Shown here: piece after piece, positions 21,601-28,709 of the stretch | How positions within the stretch are numbered: the stretch's first letter is position 1 | Layout: the number at the start of each line of letters is the position of its first letter | Assembly: GCA_911728435.2 (NCBI GenBank) | Contig: OU452216.1 | Coordinates: 7,142,342 to 7,206,341 of the forward strand | DNA: 64,000 nt | Origin: Apoderus coryli | Lineage: Eukaryota; Arthropoda; Insecta; Coleoptera; Attelabidae | Direction of reading: 5' to 3' | Position numbers and translations under genes: made by a program | Notes under the pieces: model-generated | Seen by the model: only the letters and a program-made list of their open reading frames with translations | What the model was told of the DNA's origin: nothing | Database searches by the model: none

Positions 21601-23468
21601 AAAACACTGTAATTACGCTTCCTAACAGGGAACTTTGCCTTACCATTCGATAAATGGAGTTGGATTCCCGCTCACTTTGCACTTAACCAGATAATCTTGA
21701 CCCACAACTGGGTATTGATTTTCTGGTGCATCTTCAAAGCTAATTGCAGCTAAAAGTTACAATTAACTATAGTTGAGTTTGGTAAACAAACAATAATAAA
21801 CTTACTATAAACATCAACGTCTACCTCTGCTGTCAGTGGGTTCGTATTGGAATACATCGCGTGACAAGTGTACTTGCCAGCCTGTTGTGCCGTTAAGCCA
21901 GTGAAAATCAGCATCTTTCCAACTTCTCCATAAAGATCCTGCCAAAGGAATCATCCTAATATTATCTGCAGCCAAGTGACCTCAAATGACAAATGTCGTC
22001 AAGTGCTAAAAGTCGTCAAGTGTCTAGTGTCGTCAAGTGCCAAATGTCGTTAAGTGTTAAATTAAATTACGTCAAGTCAAATGTCGTTAAGTGACAAATG
22101 TGGTTAAGTGACAAATGTCGTCTAGTGTCAAATGTCGTTAAGTGCTAAAACTCATCAAGTGCTAAAAGTCGTCAAGTGTTCAAGAGCCAAATGTCGATAA
22201 GTGTTAAATTACGTCAAGACAAATGTCGTCAGTGTCATGTTAAGGGTCGTCCAGTGAGAAATGTCGTCAAGTGCTAAATATCGTTAAGTGCTCAAAGTCG
22301 TCAACAGTCTAGTGTCGTCAAGTGCCAAATGTCGATAGGTGTTAAATTACGTCAAGTCAAATGCCGTTAAGTGACAAATGTCGTCAAGTGTCACGTTAAG
22401 TGTCGTCTAGTGTCAAATGTCGTTAAGATCTAAAATCGTCAAGTGCTAAAAGTCGTCAAGTGCCCAATATCGATAAGTGTTAAATAACGTCAAATCAGAT
22501 GTTAAGTGACAAATGTCGTCAAGTGCCATGTTAAGGGTCGTCCAGTGTCAAATGTCGTCAATTATCATCAAGTGTCAAATGTCGTTAAGTGTGAAGTTAC
22601 GTGAAGTGTAAATGTCGTGAAGTGTAAATGTCGTAAAGTGACGTCAAGTGTCATGTTCAGTGTCGTCAAGTTGTCTAGTGTCGTCAATTGACGTCAAGTG
22701 TCAAAATGTCGTAAAGTGACGCCAAGTGTCACGTGTCTCGTTCAAGTGTCAACGAGTCACGTGTCAAATGTCGTTAAGTGCCATATCATGTGTCAAGTGT
22801 TGCCAAATGTCTTAAGTGTCGAGTGTCAAATGTCAAGCGACGTTAAAGGTCGCCAAGTGTCCTCAAGTGTCGTCAAATGTCATCAAGTGACAAATGCCGT
22901 CAAGTGTCGTCAATTGACGTCAAGTGTCAAAATGTCGTAAAGTGACGCCAAGTGCCAAGTGTCAGGTGACGTTACGAGGCAAGTGTCACGTGTCTTGTTC
23001 AAGTGTCAATGAGTCACGTGTCAAATGTCGTTAAGTGCCATATCATGTGTCAAGTGTTGCCAAATGTCTTAAGTGTCGAGTGTCAAATGTCAAGCGACGT
23101 TAAAGGTCGCCAAGTGTCCTCAAGTGTCGTCAAATGTTTCAAGTGTCAAATGTCGTCAAGTGCCAAAGGACGTCGAGTGTCAAATGTCGCCAAGTGACAC
23201 CAGGTGTCAAGTGTTCTTTTCCCTTTTCTTTTCTTTTTGAATTGTAAAATAAAATAATGAAAAATGTCTAAGTTTACCTGAATATACATGGGTTCGGACC
23301 GGCGAACATTATCAATTCGCCGATTCCTTGGATCCCGCCACTCCAATTGCGATACAAGACTTGGATCCGGTACTTTTGGCCTGCAAGTCATTGCTAAATT
23401 GCCACCAACCTCTTTTGTGATCGTTGGAGTTGGCGGTTGAATTTCTAGTTGTTCTTCGGCCAATAGTT
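9584..23468 (-). CDS. Fas2: Fasciclin 2 (NCAM-like cell adhesion receptor), 13 exons, 5' end missing
   Basis: Joined minus-strand exons: 23468-23278, 21938-21806, 21749-21644, 21585-21432, 21376-21124, 20936-20795, 20280-19734, 18668-18515, 18452-18154, 17911-17728, 11250-11052, 10810-10739, 9695-9584. Every intron is GT-AG and all phases agree, giving 847 residues plus stop. Domain order is five Ig domains (residues about 5-505), two fibronectin III domains (about 509-720), a transmembrane helix (about 737-759) and a cytoplasmic tail ending SAV. Fas2 mediates homophilic adhesion in axon fasciculation and synapse stability; in flies the SAV tail binds the PDZ domains of Discs large. Identity rests on long collinear similarity to insect Fas2 across all domains, for example [14 protein letters not shown] and SGEIIGKHSAV. 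The signal-peptide exon (phase 1 donor expected) was not found. Paralogues such as other NCAM-like genes are made unlikely by the tail match. Confidence 0.95.
9941..10560 (+). repeat. 95-bp hairpin-rich tandem repeat, array A (~6 units)
   Basis: Period about 95 bp. Each unit has GGGGTCTGTGTGACCC, GGGGTCAGACAGACCCC, ATATTTCTGGAAATAT and CCACACATTACTGGTGTGG, all of them short palindromes. It lies in the Fas2 intron between the terminal exon and the 72-bp cassette. Open frames across it are artefacts of the repeat. Confidence 0.92.
10739..10810 (-). CDS. Fas2: Fas2 exon: proline-rich tail cassette (72 bp)
   Basis: Acceptor GCCTTATTGCAG| and donor CAC|GTAAGA; phase 2 on both sides. The 24-residue cassette includes YKAAPAHPNNLNLPQPIKF. 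It sits where Drosophila Fas2 carries its proline-rich PEST segment. Because the exon is phase-neutral it can be included or skipped without breaking the frame (the joining codon is AGT or AGA upstream, ACA downstream). Confidence 0.88.
11052..11250 (-). CDS. Fas2: Fas2 exon: juxtamembrane, transmembrane helix and proximal tail
   Basis: Acceptor ATTCTTCTAG| and donor GCAG|GTATGG; phase 1 in, phase 2 out. It encodes residues 721-786. After VDPVVPVTT a helix of about 23 hydrophobic residues (AIVGIVVAAVVIVLLLI) spans the membrane. Cysteines and basic residues follow (CCDRTKSAKK), as expected for the cytoplasmic side and for possible palmitoylation. Confidence 0.95.
11251..12040. other. Fas2 intron, no further feature
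   Basis: Unassigned intronic sequence with one TACAGGGTGTTCC tip at 11584. Confidence 0.4.
12041..12290 (+). repeat. 95-bp hairpin-rich tandem repeat, array B (~2.5 units)
   Basis: The same unit as array A, same orientation, inside the large Fas2 intron. Confidence 0.9.
12415..12464 (-). other. Candidate cryptic or alternative 50-bp exon in the Fas2 intron
   Basis: On the minus strand a strong polypyrimidine tract and TTTTTTCTTCAG| acceptor precede 50 bases ending ATG|GTAAGC. Spliced from the exon ending at 17728 (phase 1), the frame is open through it (VIGILLGKKVCIFATM) but it leaves in phase 0, so it cannot join the 11250 exon in frame. Read on past its donor it stops soon after. It may be a poison or terminal exon, or a chance pair of splice sites. 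Confidence 0.3.
12833..12919. mobile_element. 87-bp TACAGGGTG-family MITE remnant
   Basis: TACAGGGTGTTG on the left is matched by GGCCCTGTA on the right. It is short and non-coding, within the Fas2 intron. Confidence 0.45.
13251..13362. repeat. Palindromic element, copy 1 (hammerhead-like core)
   Basis: The left arm (CGACCCTAGCTAGGGTCATCATCA) is matched in reverse by the right arm ending GGGTCGAAACATGTC, around a central segment of about 40 bp. The right arm reads CTGAAGA-T-GACCCT-AGGT-AGGGTC-GAAAC. Confidence 0.85.
13571..13686. repeat. Palindromic element, copy 2
   Basis: Same arrangement as copy 1. The left arm read on the minus strand preserves CTGATGA and GAAAC; the right arm is mutated in both the CTGATGA-like block and the stem. 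Confidence 0.85.
13731..13822. repeat. Palindromic element, copy 3, left part
   Basis: Left arm, centre and the start of the right arm (AACTGATGATGAT) are present. The remainder of the right arm is displaced to about 14208-14226 by the intervening 95-bp tandem array. Confidence 0.8.
13823..14207 (+). repeat. 95-bp hairpin-rich tandem repeat, array C (~4 units)
   Basis: The same unit as arrays A and B with period 91-95 bp. It begins exactly after ACTGATGATGAT of palindrome copy 3 and ends before GGGTCGACATATGTC, a diverged remainder of that palindrome's right arm, so the array is nested in it. Confidence 0.9.
14331..14450. repeat. Palindromic element, copy 4
   Basis: A complete 120-bp copy bounded by CCGAAAGACATG and CATGTCTTTCGG, with the usual CTGATGA...GGGTCGAAAC right arm. 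Confidence 0.88.
14491..14610. repeat. Palindromic element, copy 5 (centre inverted)
   Basis: Arms as in the other copies. The central segment reads ACAACTTAGTGGAAAG...AACATAACTTAAAATTGT, the reverse complement of the centre of copies 1-4. The right arm is CTGATGA-T-GGCCCTAGCTAGGGTC-GAAAC. Confidence 0.85.
14611..15959. other. Fas2 intron, mostly unassigned
   Basis: AT-rich intron sequence. A single copy of the CATGGTCCTTCGAGCC minisatellite unit lies at about 15705-15750. Nothing else is recognised. Confidence 0.45.
15960..16935. repeat. T-rich/A-rich inverted and tandem repeat block
   Basis: The phrase CTACGACCCCCTCTGAACAAAATTAATAA recurs (interrupted form) at about 16007, 16122, 16386, 16654 and 16905, with spacings from 115 to 268 bp. 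Between copies GGTTTCAGGTTCTTGAAAAC alternates with its reverse complement, so the block can fold into several stems. A related piece is at 20285-20585. Confidence 0.75.
16936..17611. other. Fas2 intron with a possible 148-bp TACAGG element
   Basis: Tips TACAGGATG at 17321 and CACCCTGTA ending at 17468 may bound one more short element of the TACAGGGTG family. The remainder is unassigned. Confidence 0.35.
17612..17727 (-). other. Fas2: In-frame read-through extension of the Fas2 FN3-2 exon
   Basis: If the donor at 17727 is not used, the frame continues for about 38 residues to a stop at 17612-17614. The extension contains small residues (SNSS) followed by about 20 mostly hydrophobic residues (YFNLYIFVVFVSCFVEF) at the very end, the layout of a GPI-attachment signal. 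Insect Fas2 is known to have GPI-anchored isoforms. No nearby AATAAA was found, so usage is unproven. Confidence 0.35.
17728..17911 (-). CDS. Fas2: Fas2 exon: end of fibronectin III domain 2
   Basis: Acceptor ATTTTAG| and donor AGAG|GTGAGG; phase 0 in, phase 1 out. It encodes residues 660-720, with YRIELTAHNAIG and VRTARG. This is the last ectodomain exon before a 6.5-kb intron. The frame stays open past the donor to a stop at 17612, adding a hydrophobic tail (see findings). Confidence 0.94.
18022..18085. repeat. Perfect 18-bp hairpin in a Fas2 intron
   Basis: Bases 18022-18039 and 18068-18085 are exact reverse complements separated by 28 bases. The loop contains TTTTTTTAGTCC, which can also pair with GGGACTAAAAAAA at about 18104-18116. 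It lies between exons 17728-17911 and 18154-18452. Confidence 0.75.
18154..18452 (-). CDS. Fas2: Fas2 exon: end of FN3-1 and start of FN3-2
   Basis: Acceptor TTTCAAG| and donor GCG|GTGAGT; phase 1 in, phase 0 out. It encodes residues 560-659. APYILENLIAEETYDFQF and CARNDVGMGGW close the first FN3 domain. [20 protein letters not shown] opens the second and is nearly invariant among insect Fas2 proteins. An acidic serine/aspartate-rich stretch (SDNDDNVSD) lies between. Confidence 0.95.
18515..18668 (-). CDS. Fas2: Fas2 exon: first half of fibronectin III domain 1
   Basis: Acceptor GACCTTTCAG| and donor GCAG|GTATAA; phase 0 in, phase 1 out. It encodes residues 509-559, with TTITFSIVPP, GLPIRSYTVRYKP and NHTWSAG, the early strands of an FN3 domain. 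Confidence 0.92.
18796..19650 (+). repeat. CATGGTCCTTCGAGCC minisatellite, array 3 (~16 units, ~52-bp period)
   Basis: Each unit contains CACATGGTCCTTCGAGCC or a close variant, followed by TTTGTAAATTTCCAGGTAAATCTGAAAGAG in interrupted form. The period is about 52 bp, shorter than the 60-62 bp of arrays 1 and 2. It fills most of the Fas2 intron between exons 18515-18668 and 19734-20280. Confidence 0.92.
19734..20280 (-). CDS. Fas2: Fas2 exon: rest of Ig4 and all of Ig5
   Basis: The largest exon (547 bases): acceptor TTTCTTTAG|, donor CAA|GTAAGT; phase 2 in, phase 0 out. It encodes residues 326-508. Visible are RSDDGLYECIAENSAG (end of Ig4), the linker GHITVKFKPTF, LTCLPEAIPNATIVWRW (Ig5 B-C strands) and GMYECIARN (Ig5 F strand). 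The exon is flanked on both sides by introns carrying the CATGGTCC minisatellite. Confidence 0.95.
20285..20590. repeat. T-rich/A-rich inverted repeat block in Fas2 intron
   Basis: GGTTTCAGGTTCTTGAAAAC-type copies are followed by the reverse complement CAAGAACCTG-type copies, the same family as 15960-16935. Confidence 0.75.
20598..20735 (+). repeat. CATGGTCCTTCGAGCC minisatellite, array 4 (~3 units)
   Basis: Three units with ACATGGTCCTTCGAGCCGAA and TAAATTTTTAGGTAAATCTG, closest to the 52-bp class of array 3. It lies in the Fas2 intron between exons 19734-20280 and 20795-20936. Confidence 0.88.
20795..20936 (-). CDS. Fas2: Fas2 exon: start of Ig domain 4
   Basis: Acceptor GTTTACAG| and donor TTAG|GTAAGT; phase 1 in, phase 2 out. 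It encodes residues 279-325, with VIVKPKIYELWNVT and LVCKVQGRPPPKVTF, matching the linker and B-C strands of insect Fas2 Ig4. Confidence 0.93.
21124..21376 (-). CDS. Fas2: Fas2 exon: Ig domain 3
   Basis: Acceptor TCTCCATTAG| and donor GTGG|GTAAGT; phase 0 in, phase 1 out. It encodes residues 195-278 holding an entire Ig domain: SVQCSASGKPPPTYTW, TDRFDVKKITG and AEYQCIAENPVG. Intron 21377-21431 is 55 bases. Confidence 0.94.
21432..21585 (-). CDS. Fas2: Fas2 exon: end of Ig domain 2
   Basis: Acceptor TTGGAAAG| and donor AAG|GTAAGA; phase 2 in, phase 0 out. It encodes residues 143-194 with the Ig signature DDGVYKCSA. Intron 21586-21643 is only 58 bases, typical of compact insect introns. Confidence 0.93.
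21644..21749 (-). CDS. Fas2: Fas2 exon: start of Ig domain 2
   Basis: Acceptor ACTTTTAG| and donor ATG|GTAAGG; phase 1 in, phase 2 out, splitting a tryptophan codon with the next exon. It encodes residues 108-142, including DAPENQYPVVGQDY and VKC, which match the Ig2 start of insect Fas2 closely. Confidence 0.93.
21806..21938 (-). CDS. Fas2: Fas2 exon: end of Ig domain 1
   Basis: Acceptor CTTTGGCAG| and donor ATA|GTAAGT; phase 0 in, phase 1 out. It encodes residues 64-107, with the Ig signature AGKYTCHA supplying the second disulphide cysteine of domain 1. Confidence 0.92.
21965..23215 (+). repeat. GTCGTCAAGTGTCAAAT minisatellite (~1.25 kb)
   Basis: A dense array of AAGTG, GTCGTCAAGTG and AAATGTCGTTAAGTG variants fills the Fas2 intron that splits Ig domain 1. 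At its right end a unit of about 259 bp is duplicated (TCACGTGTC(T)CGTTCAAGTG near 22728 and 22987). Open frames crossing it are artefacts. Confidence 0.9.
23278..23468 (-). CDS. Fas2: Fas2 exon: start of Ig domain 1
   Basis: Acceptor AATTTCCAG| at 23469 and donor CAG|GTAAAC at 23277; phase 1 in, phase 0 out. It encodes residues 1-63, including the B-strand cysteine in MTCRPKVPDPSLVSQLEW, a block strongly conserved in insect Fas2 Ig1. It is the most upstream exon found. The preceding signal-peptide exon must end in phase 1. The next intron is filled by the GTCAAGTG minisatellite. Confidence 0.92.
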
Positions 23469-26400
23469 CTGGAAATTAAAACCAAAATTAATTCAATCAA
23501 ATGATTTTGATAAAGAAGTAACCGTGAAGGGCACAAACTAGTTGATCCGCCATAACCTTGAGTATGTTTCTGTTTCCATTCTGGGGGAAGCAGAATATTA
23601 CCAAAGAAAAAGTGGAGTGCTTTTCCCCATTGCAAAAAGCTTTGGACCTCAAAATAACCCTTAAGGCGAACGTCAAGGTTCTCTGCCGCTCATAACATTC
23701 AATAAATAAGACCTTTGACGAGGCTTTCCAAGTTTAAAAAATTAAAAAGCTGAGAAAATGGATTATGGACGGTCTTTAAGTGCTAAACGTATTCAGTCAG
23801 TCTAAGAGCTTTCACACAATATTAATAACCAAGCACTCTTTACATCTTTTATTTTATATTTTCATTATGAATCTCCTCTTCCTCTTTTCCTTTCTTTTTT
23901 TTTGCGCTTTTGTTATTTCCCCATTATCTACGAACCTTTCGGATGTCATTGGCTATATGCTTCAATTATTATTTAAGATGAAATAACCACTTGATCACGT
24001 TTGCACTTCACGTGCTGTGGGTAACGAAATTTGATATTACTTTCTACTATAATACAAAATCTGATTTTTTTTAGTACAAAGTAAGAGCTTTTTTCTGTGA
24101 GACTTAGGAGCTTTGAAGTGTTTAAAATGTTCTGCTAAAGTATCTTCCCGTTTCCTGGATAATACGATAGGAACAACAAAGTTCTTACGACATTTAAAGG
24201 GAAAATGCCATCAAACTCTTTTATAAAAGTCTATGGAATGAGTTTTTCATATTCTCAAAATAACGTCTAACGTTAATCACCCTGTATGCTCTATGCTCTC
24301 GTCATAAAAAAATTAAAAACTAGAAAGTTACAAAAGCAACTTTCAAACATAAAATATTTTCTAGCAAAAATAGAAAAGTTATCAAGAACAAGTATTTTTT
24401 GAAAATACTCTAAAGCGAGAGGATATTTTACCATTTTATGGTCGTTACGGTCAGTTTCCATTTGAAAAGCTTTCATGAAAGAGACGGAAAGCTCTAGATT
24501 ATGTACAAAGAACACGTAACACGTGTAGATGCCCTTCTATGAAACGAATAAACAGACGAGTTAGTCACGATAACTATTTGATATTGGGAATGTAAAATAC
24601 CCAAAAGAGTGGAGAAAAACATCTCCAGTAGGTATGATTAAATACTCCAGATAGTAATAAATAATAAAATGTCCAAGGCATGTAAATCTCCTCTAAAGCC
24701 AAACAAGTCAACGCAAGCAAACGTCTACTTTTGTAAGCTCTTTTGAAGGGTAACAAAAATGTCGTCAACTGACGTCAGAGCCCTTAGCCTATGCGGAATT
24801 GCAATTTAAATCAGTATACGAGGGTATCAATTTCGATGGACATAAATTTTCAATCTCTCCGATAAAAATAGGACAAAATCCCCAATTTATAGGCACCCGG
24901 ATAACGGCACAGTGCAATAAAGATTTATCCTCTATTATACGTAAAGGACAATCTGTTATATCATTGCTACCTATGCAATATTTAACCTCAAATGGAAATA
25001 GGTATAAAATGGAATCGTTTCGGTTTGCTTAATCTTTGTGTCAATAGTTTGCTCAACGTGACCACTGCACGTACCTATATATCATCAGTTTTACTCGCTG
25101 GGGCTGTGGATTTTGAATACTAGAACAGAATTGATTCGCATCAAACTATAATAATACTATTGTACTCAATAGAGCAGTGCCGTATTAAGAGTTTTCCGGC
25201 ACATTCACTCTGTACGCCTGAGAGCTGTAAGAAAATAGCACTCTTCCTATAATAGTTAATGTGTTATTAGTTATATTTCAATCATTATATCATATGACAC
25301 AAGATGTGGGGGCACTGCACTTTCTTTAGTTGTTTATTAGCACTCTCTAAACATGTCAACGACTGAGATTTTAAAAATTTAGCTACAAAAATCTCTTTAG
25401 ACTTCAAGTCATTCTTTTACGAAATCTCTAAGCCACCACGTCCTCTATTATGAAACGGAACGTTGCTCGGTTTCCTTGAGAATTTAATTTTAGGAAAATA
25501 GAATAATATTTCATTCCCTATATGAAATTTAAAAGTTCTCCTATCATGCTTAGCGTAGTAGAAGCCAGTAGCTATATCTACATTCGTAAATCTGCTGTGG
25601 CCGTTTTTCACGTTTCCCGCAAAAAGAAAAAGAAGCGCGTGCTTATGCTGAAAAAATTGAACAGGGTAGAAAAAAAAAAAGATGAAGGGCGCAAACTTTT
25701 TAACTAAAATATACAGTTTTATGTTTTCTCAAACTTCATAATATATGAAGTTGTTGTTTATTTCAAAACTTACTATGGATGTTCGTGGCAGTCGAGTGAT
25801 TGGTTCGTTGAAGTACTGTTTGTCTCTAAATGGGGGAAATTATTTTGATGAAGTTTCAAGAGAATGTTCATGCAGTTGATGAGTTGCACACTGTATATTT
25901 TATAGAGATTTTAAGCGAAAGAAATCCGTAAACAACGTAATTGTTGTTGTGTCTGGAAGCCTGTGGTCATCATGTAATTTTAGTTTGGGTAATTTTAAAT
26001 TAAATTAGATCTTAATTAAATAATTTTGTGTAAAGTGAAACGAGTAGGTTTTCAATCTTAAGAGATAAAAAGAAACGTAGACGTTTTATAAATTTGTCTA
26101 CTCCAAAAACTTCAGCCCCACTGTATTTCAAGAGTGCTCTAATATTGTCATGCACATCTGAGCTAATAAAAAATCCATTTACTATTTAATAAAAATTTAA
26201 TAAACACATTTAACACGGTTAAGCACTTAAATAAAACATCATGCCACCCCATAGCAGACCTACACATTTAATTCACTCGTTAATTCATATAGAGGAGAAT
26301 TAAAATGGCACTTGCGAGCATTTCCTGGTGAGATGGGGTGGAAAAAATGTCTCGTATTTTGTGTCTTGAGACGATTTGATTAGAAAAACCGTCAATAATT

Positions 26401-26714
26401 AAGTAGATACAGCGTTTCAATAGATTTTCCAAATAGGCGAAGTGCGTAGACAGGGTATGTACTATTTGCTAAATACCTACTTCAATCAAGTTTTACCCTT
26501 ACAAGTTTCTACCTTTCGCTCCGATTTGTTAATTACTAAACTTTATAGCTACACACGAAATTGTTATGTCAATATTTACTATTACGTAATTTAGAGCTCA
26601 GCAGATAGAGCTTTGACTTTTCAAGTACTTATTTAACTACTCGTATCATATTTATACAAAAGAAGTCATATGGAAACTCAAGTAGGTAGTTCTAATTTTT
26701 TTGACCCTTTATCT
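23469..26714. other. Upstream of the last visible Fas2 exon; no gene recognised
   Basis: Probably a large first intron of Fas2. One CACCCTGTA tip occurs at about 24277. Short open frames (for example 24799-25032 on the plus strand) show no domain or splice context. Confidence 0.4.
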
Positions 26715-26882
26715 TCACGCCACTGGAATAAATTTATTTTTTTATTTTTTTTTTTTTTCAATTCTCTGTTCATTTTTGCTCAAAAAAGTAATAACATTTT
26801 ATGGTTCTAAAGTGAACGGTTTTGCAGGAATTTGCCTGTAAACGAAAGTCTGCAAATAAAGGGTGCGTAAGTTCCTAATTGC
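26715..26882. repeat. Inverted head copy of the 321-bp repeat
   Basis: From GCCACTGGAATAAA to CGAAAGTCTGCAAATAAA this segment is the reverse complement of 26882-27020, with a spacer of about 25 bases. It forms a palindrome with arms of about 145 bp at the start of the tandem array. Confidence 0.75.
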
Positions 26883-28390
26883 AGACTTTTGTTTACAGGC
26901 AAATTCCTGCAAAACCCTTCACTTTAGACCTATAAAAACTTATTACTTTTTTAAGCAAAAATGAACAGGGAATTCAAAAAAAATAAAAAGATCTATTTAT
27001 TCCCGTGGCGTAAAAAAATAGGGGGGTAAAAAGTGTTACTAACCCCTATAGCATGCCACTGGTTAATTTTTTTAAAGGACTGTTTATATCAAAATATGTT
27101 TCTTTTAAAGAACATATCGGTCACTAAATTTGAAAAAAATATTTAAAGGAGTTTTTGAATTATGACAAATTTTCGAAATTTATGTACAATCTCAGGCAAT
27201 TGCAGACTTTTGTTTCGAGGCAAATTCCTGTAAAACCGTTCACTTTAGACCCATAAAAACTTATTACTTTTTTAAGCAAAAATGAACAGGGAATTCAAAA
27301 AAAAAATAAAAAGATCTATTTATTCCAGTGGCGTGAAAAATAGGGGGGTAAAAAGTGTTACTAACCCCTATAGCATGCCACTGGTTATTTTTAAAAAGTA
27401 TTGTTTGTGTCAAAATATGACTTTTTTAAAGAACACACCAGTCACTAAATTTGAAAAAAATATTTAAAGGAGTTTTTGATTTATGGCAAATTTTCGAAAT
27501 TTATGTACAATCTCAGGCACTTGCAGACTTTTGTTTCGAGGCAAATTCCTGCAAAACCGTTCACTTTAGATCTATAAAAACTTATTACTTTTTTAAGCAA
27601 AAATGAACAAAGAATTCAAAAAAAAATAAAAAAATTTATTTATTCCAGTGGCGTAAAAAATAGGGGGGTGAAAAGTGTTACTAACCCCTATAGCATGCCA
27701 CTGGTTATTTTTAAAAAAATATTGTTTGTGTCAAAATATGACTTTTTTAAAGAACACACCAGTCACTAAATTTGAAAAAAATATTTAAAAGAGTTTTTGA
27801 TTTATGGCAAATTTTCGAAATTTATGTACAATCTCAGGCACTTGCAGACTTTTGTTTCAAGGCAAATTTCTGAAAAACCGTTCACTTTATACCTATACAA
27901 ACTTATTAGTTTTTTAAGCAAAAATGAACAGAGAATTAAAAAAAAATAAATTTTTTTATTTATTCCAGTGGCGTAAAAAATAGGGGGGTGAAAAGTGTTA
28001 CTAACCCCTATAGCATGCCACTGGTTATTTTTAAAAAAATATTGTTTGTGTCAAAATATGACTTTTTTAAAGAACACACCAGTCACTAAATTTGAAAAAA
28101 ATATTTAAAGGAGTTTTTGATTTATGGCAAATTTTTGAAATTTATGTACAATGAACAGGGAATTCAAAAAAATTAAAAAGATCTATTTATTCCAGTGGCG
28201 TAAAAAATAGGGGGGTAAAAAGTGTTACTAACCCCTATAGCATGCCACTGGTTAATTTTTTAAAAATACTGTTTATGGCAAAATATGACTTCTTTAAAGC
28301 ACATACCGGTCACTAAATTTGAAAAAAATATTTAAAGGAGTTTTTGAATTATGCCAAATTTTTGATTTCTAAGCCCTTTAAGGGATTATC
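26883..28390 (+). repeat. 321-bp tandem repeat (5 copies, last one shortened)
   Basis: The anchor AGGGGGGTAAAAAGTGTTAC occurs near 27020, 27342, 27663, 27984 and 28208: three intervals of about 321 bp and one of about 223. Each unit carries GCATGCCACTGGTTA and GCAGACTTTTGTTT. No coding function is seen. Confidence 0.9.
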
Positions 28391-28443
28391 AAAATACGTT
28401 AATTATCGAGAGCTTTCTGTGGTGTTGTAGATCGAATATAGAA

Positions 28444-28709
28444 ACACCCTGTATATAATATGGAGAGCTAATAAAATGGATGAAACAGAACCAAAAAGAC
28501 CCAAACAGAGTACATAAATTCTGGACCATTACAACTGTATTCTCATGGCACCAGCTCTAGATTAATTACACCCTATACAAGCTATAGGACGTTATTTAGC
28601 ACCACATTTAACCACCTAATATATTATTAGTGTACTTATAGCCTACAGGGTGCATCGAATTGAGTTTCCACATTAAAAATCAAGAAAACGGCATACTTAT
28701 CACCCTGTA
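28444..28709. mobile_element. TACAGGGTG-family elements, including one of 66 bp
   Basis: Bases 28644-28709 run from TACAGGGTGCATC to ATCACCCTGTA, a compact pair of inverted tips. A further CACCCTGTA tip is at 28444-28452. The 66-bp unit closely resembles the 64-bp unit at 57351-57414 in layout. Confidence 0.55.

Noticed and set aside
22698..23197. Two plus-strand frames of 80 and 64 codons with shared sequence
   Set aside because: They translate the GTCAAGTG minisatellite in a Fas2 intron, and their similarity comes from the 259-bp duplication.
24799..25032. 77-codon plus-strand frame as a gene
   Set aside because: Composition is unremarkable, with no motif, splice sites or promoter that would support it.
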